Assembly (NCBI GenBank): GCA_015039465.1
Contig: MU130364.1
Coordinates: 544,875 to 608,874, forward strand
Direction: 5' to 3'
Source: Phlegmacium glaucopus
Taxonomy: Eukaryota; Basidiomycota; Agaricomycetes; Agaricales; Cortinariaceae
Length of the DNA stretch: 64,000 nucleotides
Part shown: in pieces, positions 11,831 through 23,994 of the stretch
Numbering within the stretch: position 1 is the stretch's first letter
Layout of the letters: each line of letters starts with the position of its first letter
Made by a program: the position numbers and the translations under genes
Notes under the pieces: model-generated
What the model was told of the DNA's origin: nothing
Databases searched by the model: none
The model's input: only the letters and a program-made list of their open reading frames with translations

Positions 11831-13111
11831 TCAGTGGTCGCGGGACTTCCTAGTATAAAAGGGGCAGCATAAGATTAGTGGAGATGTAGAGTACGAAGAA
11901 GGAATACAGAAAGATGAGAACGAAAGTGAGACAGAAGAGGGTCAAATTAACAAAGCTTAACGCACCTGTATTCACCCTCCGCGGCTACACTGAGTTCCTC
12001 AATCTCGCCTTGGACGGTGGAAAGAGCCTCGGCTGCGGATGAGAAAAAGATGAGTTGGGCTTTGGCAATCTCGTTGAGGTTCTTGATAGGCTCAGGCTGT
12101 AAACGGAATGTAGGTGAGTAAGAATGAAATGGTACAGGCCAAGAGGGACTTACGTTCTCCAAAACGGTCTTCATCAGTGTGATGGCAACTTCAGTTTTCT
12201 GCACTAGATCGTCCTCCGCGTTCTCGACTTCGAGACGGGCGTGTTCTTGTTTAGCGGGGTTGGCACTCTTGAGTCTGATTGAAGGATGAGCTATGCCATG
12301 ACTTTGATAAAAAAAAAATAGGACCTACGATTGCTTAGCCGCATCCAATTCTAATCTACTAATCCTGACAGCCTGTCTGGCTTTCATTGCTACAGCTATG
12401 GAAGCATTCAAGGTGGTTTGCCATGGGTGCAAAAAATTGTCTTGAATAGCTGCATCCTGGTCCAACCTGGCACTAGCCACTCTGTCCCAACCGGTGGCGT
12501 ACAATCCCAAAGCCTTACTCAACTTGTCGCCATTCGCACCGCCTGCAGCGGCTGCATGGGACACGGTTCCAGCTGCAGAGTGTGCTGCACGGGAGAGGGC
12601 GTGTGGGAGAGTCTTGTGTTGGGAAGGAGGCGGGCCAGCGGGTGGAGCTGGGACGGGGAGGTTAGTCCCTTTAAGATTGGAAGCTGCGAACGAGGTGAGG
12701 TTGTATCCGATTGAAGACGAGAGTTCGGAGATGGATTCTTGGATTTGAACGGGGTAGTCGTAGGTTTCTGATTCGTAGACTTTGGTTATTCTGAGAAGGA
12801 AAGGTTAAATTAAGAGAGGAAGAGAGAAAAAGGATATATACTTGAGGATAGAGATATGTGCTGCGCGCAGTGCATCGACGCGGGCTTCAAGGTCTTTGTA
12901 TTCTACACTAATCGATTAGCTATAACTCTGGAAGGAAAGTAATAAGAACACATTTACCCTGGGGTAATTCTGTAATCTCATCCGCAGTGACCTGACCGAA
13001 GCGCTCTCGTGTCGCCTGAACGCTGGAATTGAAGCCTTTGGTAAACTTGTTGCCAGCCTCGGCGAAGTTGATACTGCCTATGCTTGATTGAAGCTTTGAC
13101 CACCCTTCCAT
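11831..13111 (-). CDS. BAR-domain protein (Gvp36-like)
   Basis: A 315-residue predicted membrane-curvature protein. Exons: 13111-12958, 12902-12842, 12790-12329, 12274-12154, 12096-11966 and a final 19-nt exon 11849-11831 (ending RKSRDH). Features in order: MEGWSKLQSSIGSINF and KFTKGFNSSVQATRERFGQ at the N-terminus, a Pro-rich loop (PVPAPPAGPPPSQ), then long heptad-rich helices (RISRLELDAAKQS, PIKNLNEIAKAQLIFFSSA). This fits the yeast Gvp36 type, which acts in Golgi and endocytic trafficking. The last intron (116 nt) is longer than its neighbours. If it is retained, the frame stops at 11947 instead and the tail becomes CVKLC. Confidence 0.8.
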
Positions 13112-14517
13112 TGTATTTCTCGTTGTGAGGGAGGGGACGATATAATTTGGTGGTCAAGTTGGTGGTATGGCCAAGAGAACGTTCGTTACCGGATTACGTT
13201 CTCAGGGTCCGTGCACTGACTTGCGGATACTTTTCTGACCTTACTCAACTGAACGTTGAACGCGTCCGGCAGGCCTCTCATGTTCGACAACTTTCTTGTT
13301 CTCTAGGAAAGCACAAGTTGGGAACAACAACGCTCTGTCCTAAAAGTACTTATATCCAGAAAATGACACATCTTTTCTCAAATGCATGGCGACACAGTCT
13401 ATTCCGTTCAACCGACCAGCAAAGGAATGAAAATGAGAAAGTGGGGAATAGTCGAAGGATCTTGTTTGGTTGTCAGCCAACGACAATCTCACCCAATTAC
13501 CAACGGACTGCATGCACTGCCCAGCTCGAAGACGAAGACGAAGAAATTGACCAGACAAACTCAAGAAGCGCAAAATATTCTTCGTTGGTAAGGTCAAACA
13601 AAGAACCTGACATAGCAGTGGACCCTCGTAATCGCGCGAGGGTATTCATTATTATAACTGTACTTATGTAGATGCGAAACAATAAAATAGAATAAGGAAT
13701 GTCTGAAATGGGCCACAAGAATTGTAAGGGCCGGGCAACAAATGTCTTGCAGTGTGCTCGATATTCCAACAGACAGCGCATACCAAAAGCAACGCCGCCT
13801 TCTCCAATTACCAAGTGTAGTGACGCACATCAATCTGCGCACGACTCTCATGAAAGCGCTTTCATGATATATCTTGTATCTTTTTTGAAACCTCCAAATG
13901 AGCTTGAGGTGCATGACAATGAGATATCGAATTTTGAGTGGCATAGAGCCGTTTTGGGCTATCTTATAGGACTTTTCACTACATAACAATATATATCATC
14001 CAGTACATGCTATACAGGTGCATGTCATGTTTTATGAGGATCTGGTCCCTGGACAAGCGCCTGATTTCACGGGTGTAGTCAACGATTAAAAACGAGACAG
14101 ATGATTATTAGCAGCGTGACTAGATGCTGGGATCTGTCACGGGTACATACAACTGGAGTGCATGGCACATGCGTCGTCGCCTCCAGGACTCTACGCCATG
14201 CCCATACGACTCCTGTTTCATCGCAATAGAATCCCGATATTGCTGTCACGCTGATAAGACCGGCAAGAGACTACAATCTAATGAGTTGTGATGGTTGGCA
14301 CTGTTGGCACTCCCATATGATCAGTCATGTGGCAAAGTACCACGGCAACGAGAGTCCGCGTGACAGTGACTGGCCTCGTCCGGATCAAATTGTATCCTTT
14401 TCGGATGGGGGACTTTTCCGTTTATACATAAACCGACTGATTTGAGAGTTGCTTTCCTTAGCTGGTCTCACCTCCTTTATCAGAATCTTTATTCAGTCTA
14501 ACCTCATCTTTATCAGC
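13112..14517. other. Divergent intergenic region
   Basis: 1.4 kb between head-to-head genes. A 174-codon plus frame (13147-13671) and smaller overlapping frames exist, but the amino-acid composition and splice signals do not support a gene I can name. A perfect 20-bp palindrome, TCATGAAAGCGCTTTCATGA, lies at 13848-13867. The last 60 bp before 14518 are pyrimidine-rich, as in a strong fungal promoter. Confidence 0.4.
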
Positions 14518-15045
14518 ATGGTCAGATTATATGCATCTCTTCTTGCCCTCATTCTGCTTACAGGCTCAGCACTGGCTTTCTCTGACAAGTATCAACGGTA
14601 AAGTATTATCGGCTGCAGTCGCATCACAGTTAACTGACCTTTGCACCAAAGACGCAGCGAACTCGACAGAAACCTGTACAGGCGTGACTTCGTCAACGCC
14701 CAGGAAATTCCTTTTACTCGGGAGGACCACGAAGACATTTACGGTCGTGAGGATGTCAAAGATATCGAAGCACGAGAGCCTTTTGGCATTTTACTTGGGG
14801 CGTAAGTTTTTCATCCTTGTTCGTAGTGAAAACCACTGAAATGCATACATCTATGGTCCTATAGCAAGCTGGCCTTTAAAGGAGCCAAATTTCTCGGCAA
14901 ATTAGCTGGATCTGGAGGATCTGGAGGATCTATGTCACACCGTGAGCTTGATCATGACGAAGAGCTATTAGGACGTGACTTCGACGACGCTGAAGATTTA
15001 TTTGGGCGGGAATATGATCACTTGGATGAGCGTGACATTTTTTAG
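14518..15045 (+). CDS. Small secreted protein with repeated Arg-acidic motifs
   Basis: A 136-residue protein from three exons: 14518-14597, 14652-14801 and 14865-15045. Residues 1-20 form a clear signal peptide (LYASLLALILLTGSALA). The mature part repeats an Arg followed by an acidic and often an aromatic residue: RRDF, GRED, AREPFG, HREL, GRDF, GREYD and ERDIF. A glycine/lysine helix (GAKLAFKGAKFLGKLAG) and a GSGGSGGS linker sit in the middle. There are no cysteines, unlike many effectors. One dibasic RR could be a Kex2-type site. Function is unknown. It could be a secreted signal, a wall-associated peptide or a precursor of several peptides. Confidence 0.75.
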
Positions 15046-15788
15046 ATGGTCTTGATTGGGCATCGTTGAGATAACTACGGTTACAGTGTTTTTCAAATTA
15101 TATTTACATTTCGCGAAAGATTGTATTATAGCACTAGCCTTGCGTGTGAGTGGGTGACTTGTCGCTACACATGGTAGGTCGGAGTATAGAGTTTCGGATC
15201 ATCTTGCCCGATGCTTTGGAATGGATGATAGTGTTATGCCACTGGTAACTAGTTGTAAGAGGTTGTAAGTCGCTTCCGAACTTATGTTTAGACAAGAAAG
15301 GGGTCATCCAGAATCCAGATGCGTCATGGACCATGGTCATGCATTACTAGAGCTCGCGTATCATTTTTAGAAGTCAAAGGCCCCTATTAACGTTAATCCG
15401 GCGGTCGGCTAACGGTCTTGCTATGGCAGGGACGCCTGGAAACAACTCTTTGGGCCCACTTCCTTTGGACTTGTGTGCGTATCGCACTCAATTTCGGTGG
15501 ACGACGTCACGATTTCTTTATGCCTACAATTTAAATATCACACCGTGCAAAATGAGGTCCCGAGGCTCTGATGACTAGCTAGTAAGTCCTCTTTCAGAAG
15601 GGCATGGTGCGACCTAGGAGTTAGTGAAAATCCATTCATTCCATTGAGGCCTCATTAAAATCGTTATCGTTTGAGCAGTCTTTGTGATGTAGCGTTGCAT
15701 TGCTTAACCATATATATATAGCTACAGAATTCTTTCTCCTTACCCTTGGAACATGGATTACGACTCAGCCCTATTGTATTCGATTACC
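15046..15788. other. Intergenic, convergent 3' ends
   Basis: Between the small secreted protein and the ValRS stop. No gene, repeat or RNA was recognised. Confidence 0.4.
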
Positions 15789-18700
15789 CTACTTCAGTTG
15801 CACAAACATATTTTTTGACGTCTCCAATGTTGCAATTTCAGCCTCAAGTGTCTTTTTCTGTGAACAACAAACAAAAAGGGGAAGCAAAAACAGTTATTCA
15901 TTGTGATCACCAAAAGAAAAGGAAATAATTCATACCTTGTCATCATTGGCTGTCCGAACATTGGCAGGTACCGTCTCTTCATACTCGGGTTGTGACTCGA
16001 TCTTGACGATTTTCTGCAAATTGAGACGAGCGAGATCTAATTTCTTCTCACACTTGGCTATTTCATTGTCAAGATCTACGAGGCCCTATAAACATTTGAA
16101 ATTTGAGACCCTATATATCAGAGAAAGAAAAATATGCTTACTCTGACAAGTGTATGAACAAGGACGGTAGGCGTTACAACAGCACTTCCACAACCATCTG
16201 GAATGTTGCTTTGGTCTCGAACAACTTTAGCATTCTTACATCCCTTGGTGAGAGCGACGATGGTTGAGCATTGAGGAGAAAAGAGGGCAGCTTCTTGATC
16301 CGATTGAACCTGGATGAAGACTAAATAACAATGGATCAACCATCAAATCCAGCATCACGAAACAAAACGTTGTCTTCACTCACATTGGATATCACTTTGT
16401 AGATTATACGAGGCCGCCAACGATCTACCCGTCTTCAGAGTCGAAAACACAAGATCGAACTGTTTATCCGCATCTTCAAAAATGAACGAATGGTCCTACG
16501 GAAAAACACGCATCGGTCTCCATTGAAGGAACGTAAATAAAAGGCATAATGGCATACGTTCACGGGGTACGACGAGACCATGATAGATGGCGTAGGATCA
16601 TTAGGTCGTCGCGGTAGACGCTGCCACAATTCCTCCGTCACAAAAGGCATAAAGGGATGAAGAAGTCTCAACCCATAATCAAGACACGTATACAGCGTCT
16701 GTTGAGCTGATTTCCGCGTCTCCACTGCAGCTGATTCATCAGTCATAGGTTTCATCGCTTCCTATAATGTAATATAGAGCGTTTTAGACCACCGAAAGGT
16801 AACAAGGGAAAAAGAATGAGGAACATACAATGTATATATCGCACAGCTCGTACAACCAGAAATTGTATGCCGAAGTCGTAGCAGCCATAAAGTTCCGTTC
16901 CGTCAAGTGTGTGTTGATCTCCGTAGCGGCGATATTGAGTTTATGCAGGATCCATTGCTCGACGAGGGTCTCTTTACCGGTAGGCTAACATACACAACCT
17001 CAGTAAGAACACGAGAAGATGGAAATGCCAAAACCTTGGCCACGGCCTCCGGCACGAACGATTCGTCCAACTTGAGCATTGCAAACTTGGTAGCATTAAA
17101 AAGCTTGTTGCAGAACTTTCGGTATCCCTCCACTCTCAGAATGTCCAAATTGATATCCCGACCTTTCAAAAAAAGACGGTTGACATACACCTATCAAAAA
17201 AAAGAAAAGAAACCTACCTCCTGCCGAATAAGCACAAAGCGCAAATCTCAAAGCATCCGTTCCACACTGTGGAATCCCCTTCGGGAAATCCTTCTTCTGC
17301 CCCGCTTTTGCTTTCACAATCTCCCTCTCATCCAAATTACCCTCATACAACTTGGCATGCAACACTTCTAAACTCACTCCTTCGATAACATCCAAAGGAT
17401 CAATGACATTCCCCAACGATTTACTCATTTTCCTTCCATGCGCATCCCGAATCATCGCATGGCAATATACCTCTTTGAAGGGCATTTGACCAGTAAGGTG
17501 GACACCGAGAAGAACCATGCGGGCTACCCAGAAGAAGAGGATGTCCCAGCCTGTTTCAAGGAGGCTTGAGGGATAGAACTTGGATAAATCGGCCGTCTAC
17601 ATCCAATCCCCCACGAATCAGTCAACAGAAAATGAAAACAGAATAAAAATAGAGACCTTCTCTGGCCATCCCATAATCGAGAACGGCCACAACCCCGACG
17701 AAAACCACGTATCCAAAACATCCTCATCCTGCTCCAAGTCAAACTTCCTCCCACTCGCTACTATTTCGGCCCTCTCCAGTGCCTGCTCCCTCGTCCTCCC
17801 TACAACCCAATACTTCCCATCATTCACATCTTGTTCCTCACCCTCAATCCGCACAAAATAAGCGGGACATCTATGACCCCACCAGAGTTGACGTGATATA
17901 CACCAGTCTTGAATGTTTTCAAGCCAGCGATACCATTCATTTTCAGATTGTTTAGGATTTATTTCTAGTTCGCCTGCACGTGTGCGCTGAAAAAGGGGGG
18001 TTAGCGAGAAAGAAAGGTTGGGGAAGGAAGAAGGGGCGACGAACTTTGATAGCTTCTTCTGCTAAAGGTTTACAATTCACCCACCACTGAGGTTTCAACA
18101 CCGGTTCAATCATGTCCCCGGATTTACTATGCGAAATAAAAAACATCAACAACCCAAACACACAGAAAAAAAAGAAAACATCTCCCACCTACAAATCGGA
18201 ATCTGCATCGGATTATCCTTAACCTCCACAAAAAGTCCCAACTCCTTCAACAATGACACAATCTTTACCCTCGCATGAAACCTTTTCATCCCCTTAAATC
18301 TCTCACCAGCATTCCCATTGAAAGTCCCATCATCATTCAAAATGTTAATAAACTCTAATCCATGCCTAACCCCGACCTCATAATCATTAGGATCATGTGC
18401 AGGTGTTATCTTCACTGCTCCTGTACCGAATTCCATATCTACGATGATAGAATCTGTGATTATGGGGATGCGACGGGTGGGGATGAAAGGGTGTTTGGCG
18501 AATTTACCGTGGAGGTGCTGGGGGGTGGAGAGATTAGGAAGTTTCCTTGGGGAAAACTGGGAGGCTATGGTTACCTTGTATCGTCCATCATCTGGATGGA
18601 CAGCTATAGCAGTATCGCCTAGCATAGTCTCTGGACGAGTAGTAGCCACCACGATCCTCTGATCTACATGTTAATCATCAATACTTGACGATAGGATATA

Positions 18701-19898
18701 GAAGAAGATCACGGAACCAGAGTCTTCCAACTGATAAGCGAAACTAGTGATGACCCCAAACTCGAACTTTTCCTTGATATCATAACCGGGGACATTCAAC
18801 AAAGTGCGACCCGGTAACTGTTTTTGATCGACCTAGAATAAAAGACAAATGGGGATGAATGAAAACCAATTAAAACCGAGCGACAAACCTCGAGATTGGA
18901 TAATGTAGTATTCATTGCCACACACCAATTGACGAGTCTGTTTGCACGATACAAAGTGCCATCCTCGTGAAGTTTGCAAAAGGTTTCTATAACTGCTTTG
19001 CTGAGAGTCTAGAAGGAGAAATTAGGACGGGTTTAATGAAGAGAGTGAGAACAGACTTCGTTCATGGTAAAAGCTACTCTATCCCAATCATAACTGCCTC
19101 CAAGTCTATAAAGTTGGTTTGTGATACGTCCTTGATAACTAGAATAAAATCAATAAAAGAAAAACGAGAAAAAGAGCGAACATACTCGTTCTTCCAATCC
19201 ATAACAGTTTCCAAAAACTTTTCTCTACCTAGATCATGTCGCGTCTTTCCTTCTGTCTTGAACAAACGCTTCTCTACAACGCTCTGGGTTGAGATGCCGG
19301 CATGATCGAATCCCGGAGCGAAAAGTGTTCTCTTGCCCGACATACGATTCCTGTGGGAAAAGAGAAGGTTAGCTTACGATGCAGGATGTGAACGAAAATC
19401 GCGTACCATCTGATCAGGGTATCTTGAATGGCTGTAGTCAAAGCATGACCGATATGTAAACTGCCAGTGACATTTGGGGGGGGTGCAGGGATAACAAAGG
19501 TCTCGTCTTTGGCAAAAGGAAGCTTATATTCTGGTTTGAAGAATCCTTGTGCAAGCCACCATTCGTACCAAGCTGATTCTACAGCGATAGGATTATAACC
19601 AGCCGCCATCGGCTGTGATAGATCTAAGGAGGATACGTAAGGCCATTGAATACAACATCGAGGGGAGAAAGCAACCTTTCTTGTCGCCCTTTGGAGTAGT
19701 ATTGATGAATGGAGTGTCTACATCTTTATCCTTTTCCTTCCTTTCCTTTTCTTTGGTAGTAGGTTTTGGTGTAGTAGATTTAGGTAATTTGGCAGCGAGC
19801 TTAACCTCTTTTTCCAAGCGTTTAGCCTCTTTTTTGGCTGCGCTTTTTGTGATTGAATCCATGGTTGTGAATAAAGATCGATGAAATGACTTGAGCAT
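15789..19898 (-). CDS. VAS1: Valyl-tRNA synthetase, likely dual cytosolic and mitochondrial
   Basis: Class I aminoacyl-tRNA synthetase charging tRNA-Val. More than ten short introns split the gene. Clear splices include one after TPKGDKK near 19675, one after DTLIRW near 19407, and the final exon 15857-15789. Signatures: [12 protein letters not shown] (HIGH codons 19445-19456), [39 protein letters not shown] (editing domain entry), [35 protein letters not shown] (KMSKS at 17418-17432) and a C-terminal coiled coil ([19 protein letters not shown]). Two in-frame starts are 12 codons apart. The ATG at 19898 gives [12 protein letters not shown], a presequence-like extension; the ATG at 19862 gives the Lys-rich cytosolic form. 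Yeast VAS1 uses the same trick. It is divergent from the PTC7-like gene. Confidence 0.93.
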
Positions 19899-19939
19899 GA
19901 CTCCTCCCGGAATAAGCCGAAGCCTCTTTGATTTGTACA

Positions 19940-22331
19940 ATGAAGATGAAGAGCCTTTGGCGAGTCCGCTCAAATTCGTTGACAACCCTCGCCGTCGCAC
20001 CACCATCCACATCCCGCCCAGTTATCCCAGCACCGCCTCGCATACCCAGCAAGCAGTTGGCTCTCTCAGCTACAGCTATTCACCCACCGTTGTTCCCATC
20101 AACCCCACCTCTTTCTCCAAATCCTGTCCCAGTTCAATCCATTGCTCAACCTGCAACACAGTCTCCAAGAGCTCACAAACGTCCTCGTCTCAAGTATCAG
20201 TTAGACGTAGGCGCTTATGGAATCCCTAAACACAGATCTCGCTCTCACTCAAATCATCCACACACTGCTCTCTCAGTTCAAGTAGGCGAAGATGCTTACT
20301 TTATTAGAGATAATGCTCTAGGTATCGCAGATGGTGTAGGTGGTTGGGCTAAGCACTCTTCACACAACTATCCAACTCCAAGTGCTCTCTTCGCCCGTCG
20401 TCTCATGCACTTTTGTTCAGAAGAAATAGCAGAGCCTTCAGGTTTACCCACCGTACAATTTTCTTTCCAACATCATCTCAAACCTCCTTCCCCTTTCTAT
20501 CAACCCAAAGAATCCTTTTCTGAACTCCAAGACTCTCTTTCTTCTTCCCTCGAAGAACTATCAGAAGGCATAAACGTACTTAACATCCTCGAGCGTGCTT
20601 ACGACAGTACAGTTAAAGCTCACCTCGCACCTCCCACGCCTCTTCACACAGGTTCTTCTACTGCCCTTCTCGCAGTTTTGGACCACCCACCACCCCCTTC
20701 CCCTTCCAATACACCTTTGCCTCAATCACCTGAACCTCCCCTCAGAAATTACGCTGCAGGCTCCCAACCTGAACTCAAGCCTGTAGCCGACGACAAAATA
20801 CCCTACGATGCTGTTATTCGTATAGCACATCTAGGCGACTGCATGGGCATGCTCGTCCGTGGCGATCAAATCGCATGGAGAAGCGACGAAATGTGGTGGG
20901 GCGTAAGTATTTCCTTGATTCATCCATTCAACTTCTAATAATCCTACTCAGTACAACCAACCCCTCCAACTAGGTCCCCCACCCCTCTCCACCCCATCCG
21001 CTTCCCTCCCCGTACAACCACACACCTTCACTCTCCCTGTTCACGCAGACGATATCCTCATCCTCGCATCAGACGGTCTAAGCGACAACTTATGGGACGA
21101 AGACGTTCTCGACGAAGTCCTCAAATTCCGTACTGACTTCAAAGGAACGGACTCGATAGTGGATCAATCTCATATCGTGAGACGGAAAGCTTTGGCTAGT
21201 ATGCTTTCCGAAGCCCTGTGCTCGCGTGCGAAAAGGGTATCGGAGATGCGGACCTCAAGTTCAATTTCAAAATCTAGATCAAAGCAGATTCTGGGCTCCT
21301 CACCAATATTTCCACAATTAAGCATCATACCAGAGGAAATGGATAATCCCACCACCATCTCGCTCCTGTCATCTCAGTCCTCCTCCCCAGCCTCCTCTTC
21401 CTCACCATCTACATCACCAAGATCTCCCAGCAGGAGCAGAAGTAGAAGCAATTCTCCGCCTCAAACCACGACTCAAAGTCAATCTCATAAAGAAACGGAA
21501 TTAGAAACAGAAACGGGAATAGAAACAGCCGAAATCCCATTTGCGGTCCGTGCAAGACAAGCTGGTAAAGTGTTTAGAGGCGGGAAACAGGATGGTTAGT
21601 TTATGTACCTTTATTTTGGCTTTTTTTTCCTCTGGGCTTTGTGGATTTCTTCGTTTCTTTCGTCATTCCTCGATCCCCTCTCTGTTTTCCTCCTTTTGGA
21701 GTAGCTCTACTATCTTTCATTTTCGTCTTCGTCAAGTCGTGTAGGTGTGGCTTTCTTTTCAAGCCTGCCTTCTTCAGGTCGTGCCGGTCCTTGGTTGGGA
21801 CGGTTAGTGGTTGATGGTTGGCGTTAGCAACAGCTTCGTCTTCGAGTTGCTGCTCGGTCAGAATTTTTTATTTTTCGCCATCCTCCCCTCCTTTGGGCGA
21901 TAACGAGGGGATGGTGTTCAGGTTACATTATGCCCTTTCACTCGGACTGAGTTTTCTATTCGAAGAGCCGTTGGGCGTTCTTTGATTTTCGGATCTGGTT
22001 GGGCTGCATCGTCTTTTGTCTACATTCTTAATCCATATCTCCTTCGCCCACTTGGCTTTTTGAGTAGTTCGACCCGTTGTGAATACGCCTCCCTTTCAAA
22101 TCACCCGCTTCTCTTCCTTTTTCCTCCGTTTCTCTTGATTTCCTCATTTTTCCTCCCAAGTTCGACCTCACTAACTTCTCCATCTTCAAAATAGATATTT
22201 CAGTGATTGTGGCTATTATCTCACCCTCACCTTTCCTTCCATCTTCCTCGTCCTCTCCTACTTCCACTTCTAGGTCCCAGACGGGCAGCAGTGCGGAAAG
22301 GACCAAGGCAACTTTCACTTCAAGTTTGTGA
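19940..22331 (+). CDS. PTC7-like PP2C protein phosphatase, mitochondrial
   Basis: Metal-dependent Ser/Thr phosphatase of 580 residues from three exons: 19940-20902, 20952-21594 and 22195-22331. The N-terminus (MKMKSLWRVRSNSLTTLAVA) is basic and free of acidic residues, like a matrix presequence. Catalytic metal ligands are visible: GEDAYF (Asp118), GIADGVGGWAKH (Asp131), LILASDGLSDNLWDEDVL (Asp362) and GKQDDISVIVA (Asp536). Yeast Ptc7 and animal PPTC7 act on coenzyme Q synthesis and mitophagy control. This protein is longer because of Ser/Pro-rich insertions, mainly at residues 150-280 and 420-500. The last intron is 600 nt, about ten times its neighbours, and splits the codon of the last metal ligand. 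Confidence 0.88.
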
Positions 22332-23110
22332 TTACAATTCATTCTGCTGGAGCTACTACATACAACGACTACTGGAAACCTCATTGTTTGACAATCAATG
22401 TCATATTGGTTTATTTGTACCAATCACTATCTTCTTGCTTGTAACTATACATGAACACTCCATCCTTCAAGGATGGAGTGTTCAATTCCAGCCTAACCTT
22501 GTCTGCCTGCCTGCCTACTTTCCTACTCTCCTTGCCTACTTACTTTTCACATTGTTTTTGATATCTGTAGAACCATCTGCTACACACACCACAACCACAC
22601 CCCTTTACATTGTACACATGCACACACCAATCCTGTTTCTCTTTTGATATAGTTATTATCTTCCAATTCCTTTTCTGCATTCCATTGCCCATCCTTGATA
22701 TATTGTTACCATCCTCCACTGGCTTAGCAGTCCTTCCTTAACTCTCATTAAACTTGTCATATGACATGGCCCAACCTCTACAAATCATGAACTTGAAACT
22801 GAAAAATCTATTTACACCTAGAAATACTAAAAAAAGGTTGTATTATTGTGGAAGTTTTTGTATAGGCAAATAAATATATATCTAAGCATCTAAATCTAAG
22901 AAGAATCTGATAAAGAATTGATCAAGGGGTGCAGGCTGTTCTGTGACCTGAAGTAGGGGTCCAGCCTGGAGGGCTTAATTGTTTTCTTGTGTGCTTGTGT
23001 GCTCTGTGAATTAATGTACACAAGCATAAGACAAACAGTAGTAGTTAGTGATTGTCATGGGTTTTTGAACCCCCTGTGGGTTAGCAGCTAGGGTACAGTG
23101 AGGTGCAGGT
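22332..23110. other. 3' flank of PTC7-like gene, start of repeat-rich DNA
   Basis: Contains a perfect hairpin at 22453-22483: 15-bp arms GAACACTCCATCCTT and AAGGATGGAGTGTTC around one base, about 120 bp past the stop. The rest is AT-rich and marks the end of the gene island. No gene was recognised. Confidence 0.5.
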
Positions 23111-23118
23111 ATGGGTAC

Positions 23119-23712
23119 TAGGGATGTGCTGGCTCAGGCTTGGCCTGGAAGCCCTGGCTTTGGCCTGGCTTTAGGCAGCTCAGGCTTTGGAAAACCACTG
23201 GCCAAGCTCAAAGCCAAAAATCAGGCTTAGGGCAATTTCGCATTTTTGACATCAAAATGCATATAGATAGCTTTACCTCTGTGTTCTATAATGTAATTAC
23301 ACTGTTCTATTCACTGCTTGGTGCAGAAGATGCATAATTACAGTGATTTCTGCCAAAAAGAGTGATCAACCTCATTTTGATTGAAATTGAAACTCTGACA
23401 GAGCACACTGAACATGTCTCTGAGTGTTACATCAATGACACATCATTCTTGAAAAAAGCATGAGAGAGTTTCTCACACCAATACTTGACCAATACTTTTG
23501 TGAAAATGTTAAAAATCTCACTTCACACAGGTATTTCAAGTGGATTTGTAATGTACAAAAACTGGGGCCCAGGCCAGGGGCTCAGGCTTTCAAAAATTGT
23601 GGGCTGGGCCAAAAGCCAGCTCAGGCCAACCCTGCAGGCCCAGCTTGGTCCAGCTTTTTTTGGCCTGGCTTGGCTTTGCCTAGGGCCTCAGGCCAGAGCC
23701 AGCACATCACTA
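23119..23712. mobile_element. hAT-type MITE, 594 bp, with perfect 8-bp TSD
   Basis: Flanked on both sides by ATGGGTAC (23111-23118 and 23713-23720). Termini are TAGGGATGTGCTGGCTC at the left and, reversed, TAGTGATGTGCTGGCTC at the right. Subterminal regions are inverted GGCCTGG/CCAGGCC-rich arrays. There is no coding frame of note. The 8-bp duplication and TAGGG-like ends point to hAT. Confidence 0.88.
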
Positions 23713-23994
23713 ATGGGTACAGTCTTACAGATTCCTGTACAAGTTGGTGTGGAGATACCCATGACAATCTCTGGTAGTAGTATAAGCATTAGATAAATCC
23801 TAATGGGTCTTTTTGACTCATTAGGATCCAGGGCAAAGGATCAATGGGGATGCAGGAGAATGAACCCTCAGAAATGCCCAGACAACAGTTACCAGTAAAT
23901 CCATCAGCTTAGTGTTGAATATACAAACTGTGTATCATCAGGAACAGAAAGTATTTTTATCTTTGTCTTTCTTACTCATACAAGTTTTTATCCT

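Noticed and set aside
13147..13671. 174-codon plus frame as a gene
   Set aside because: No domain, atypical composition, overlapping open frames on both strands and no clear promoter or splice context.
19928..19942. PTC7-like start at the upstream TTG, or the other-frame ATG at 19,897
   Set aside because: The ATG at 19,897 is in another frame and would need an extra intron. The ATG at 19,940 opens the catalytic frame directly with a presequence-like N-terminus.
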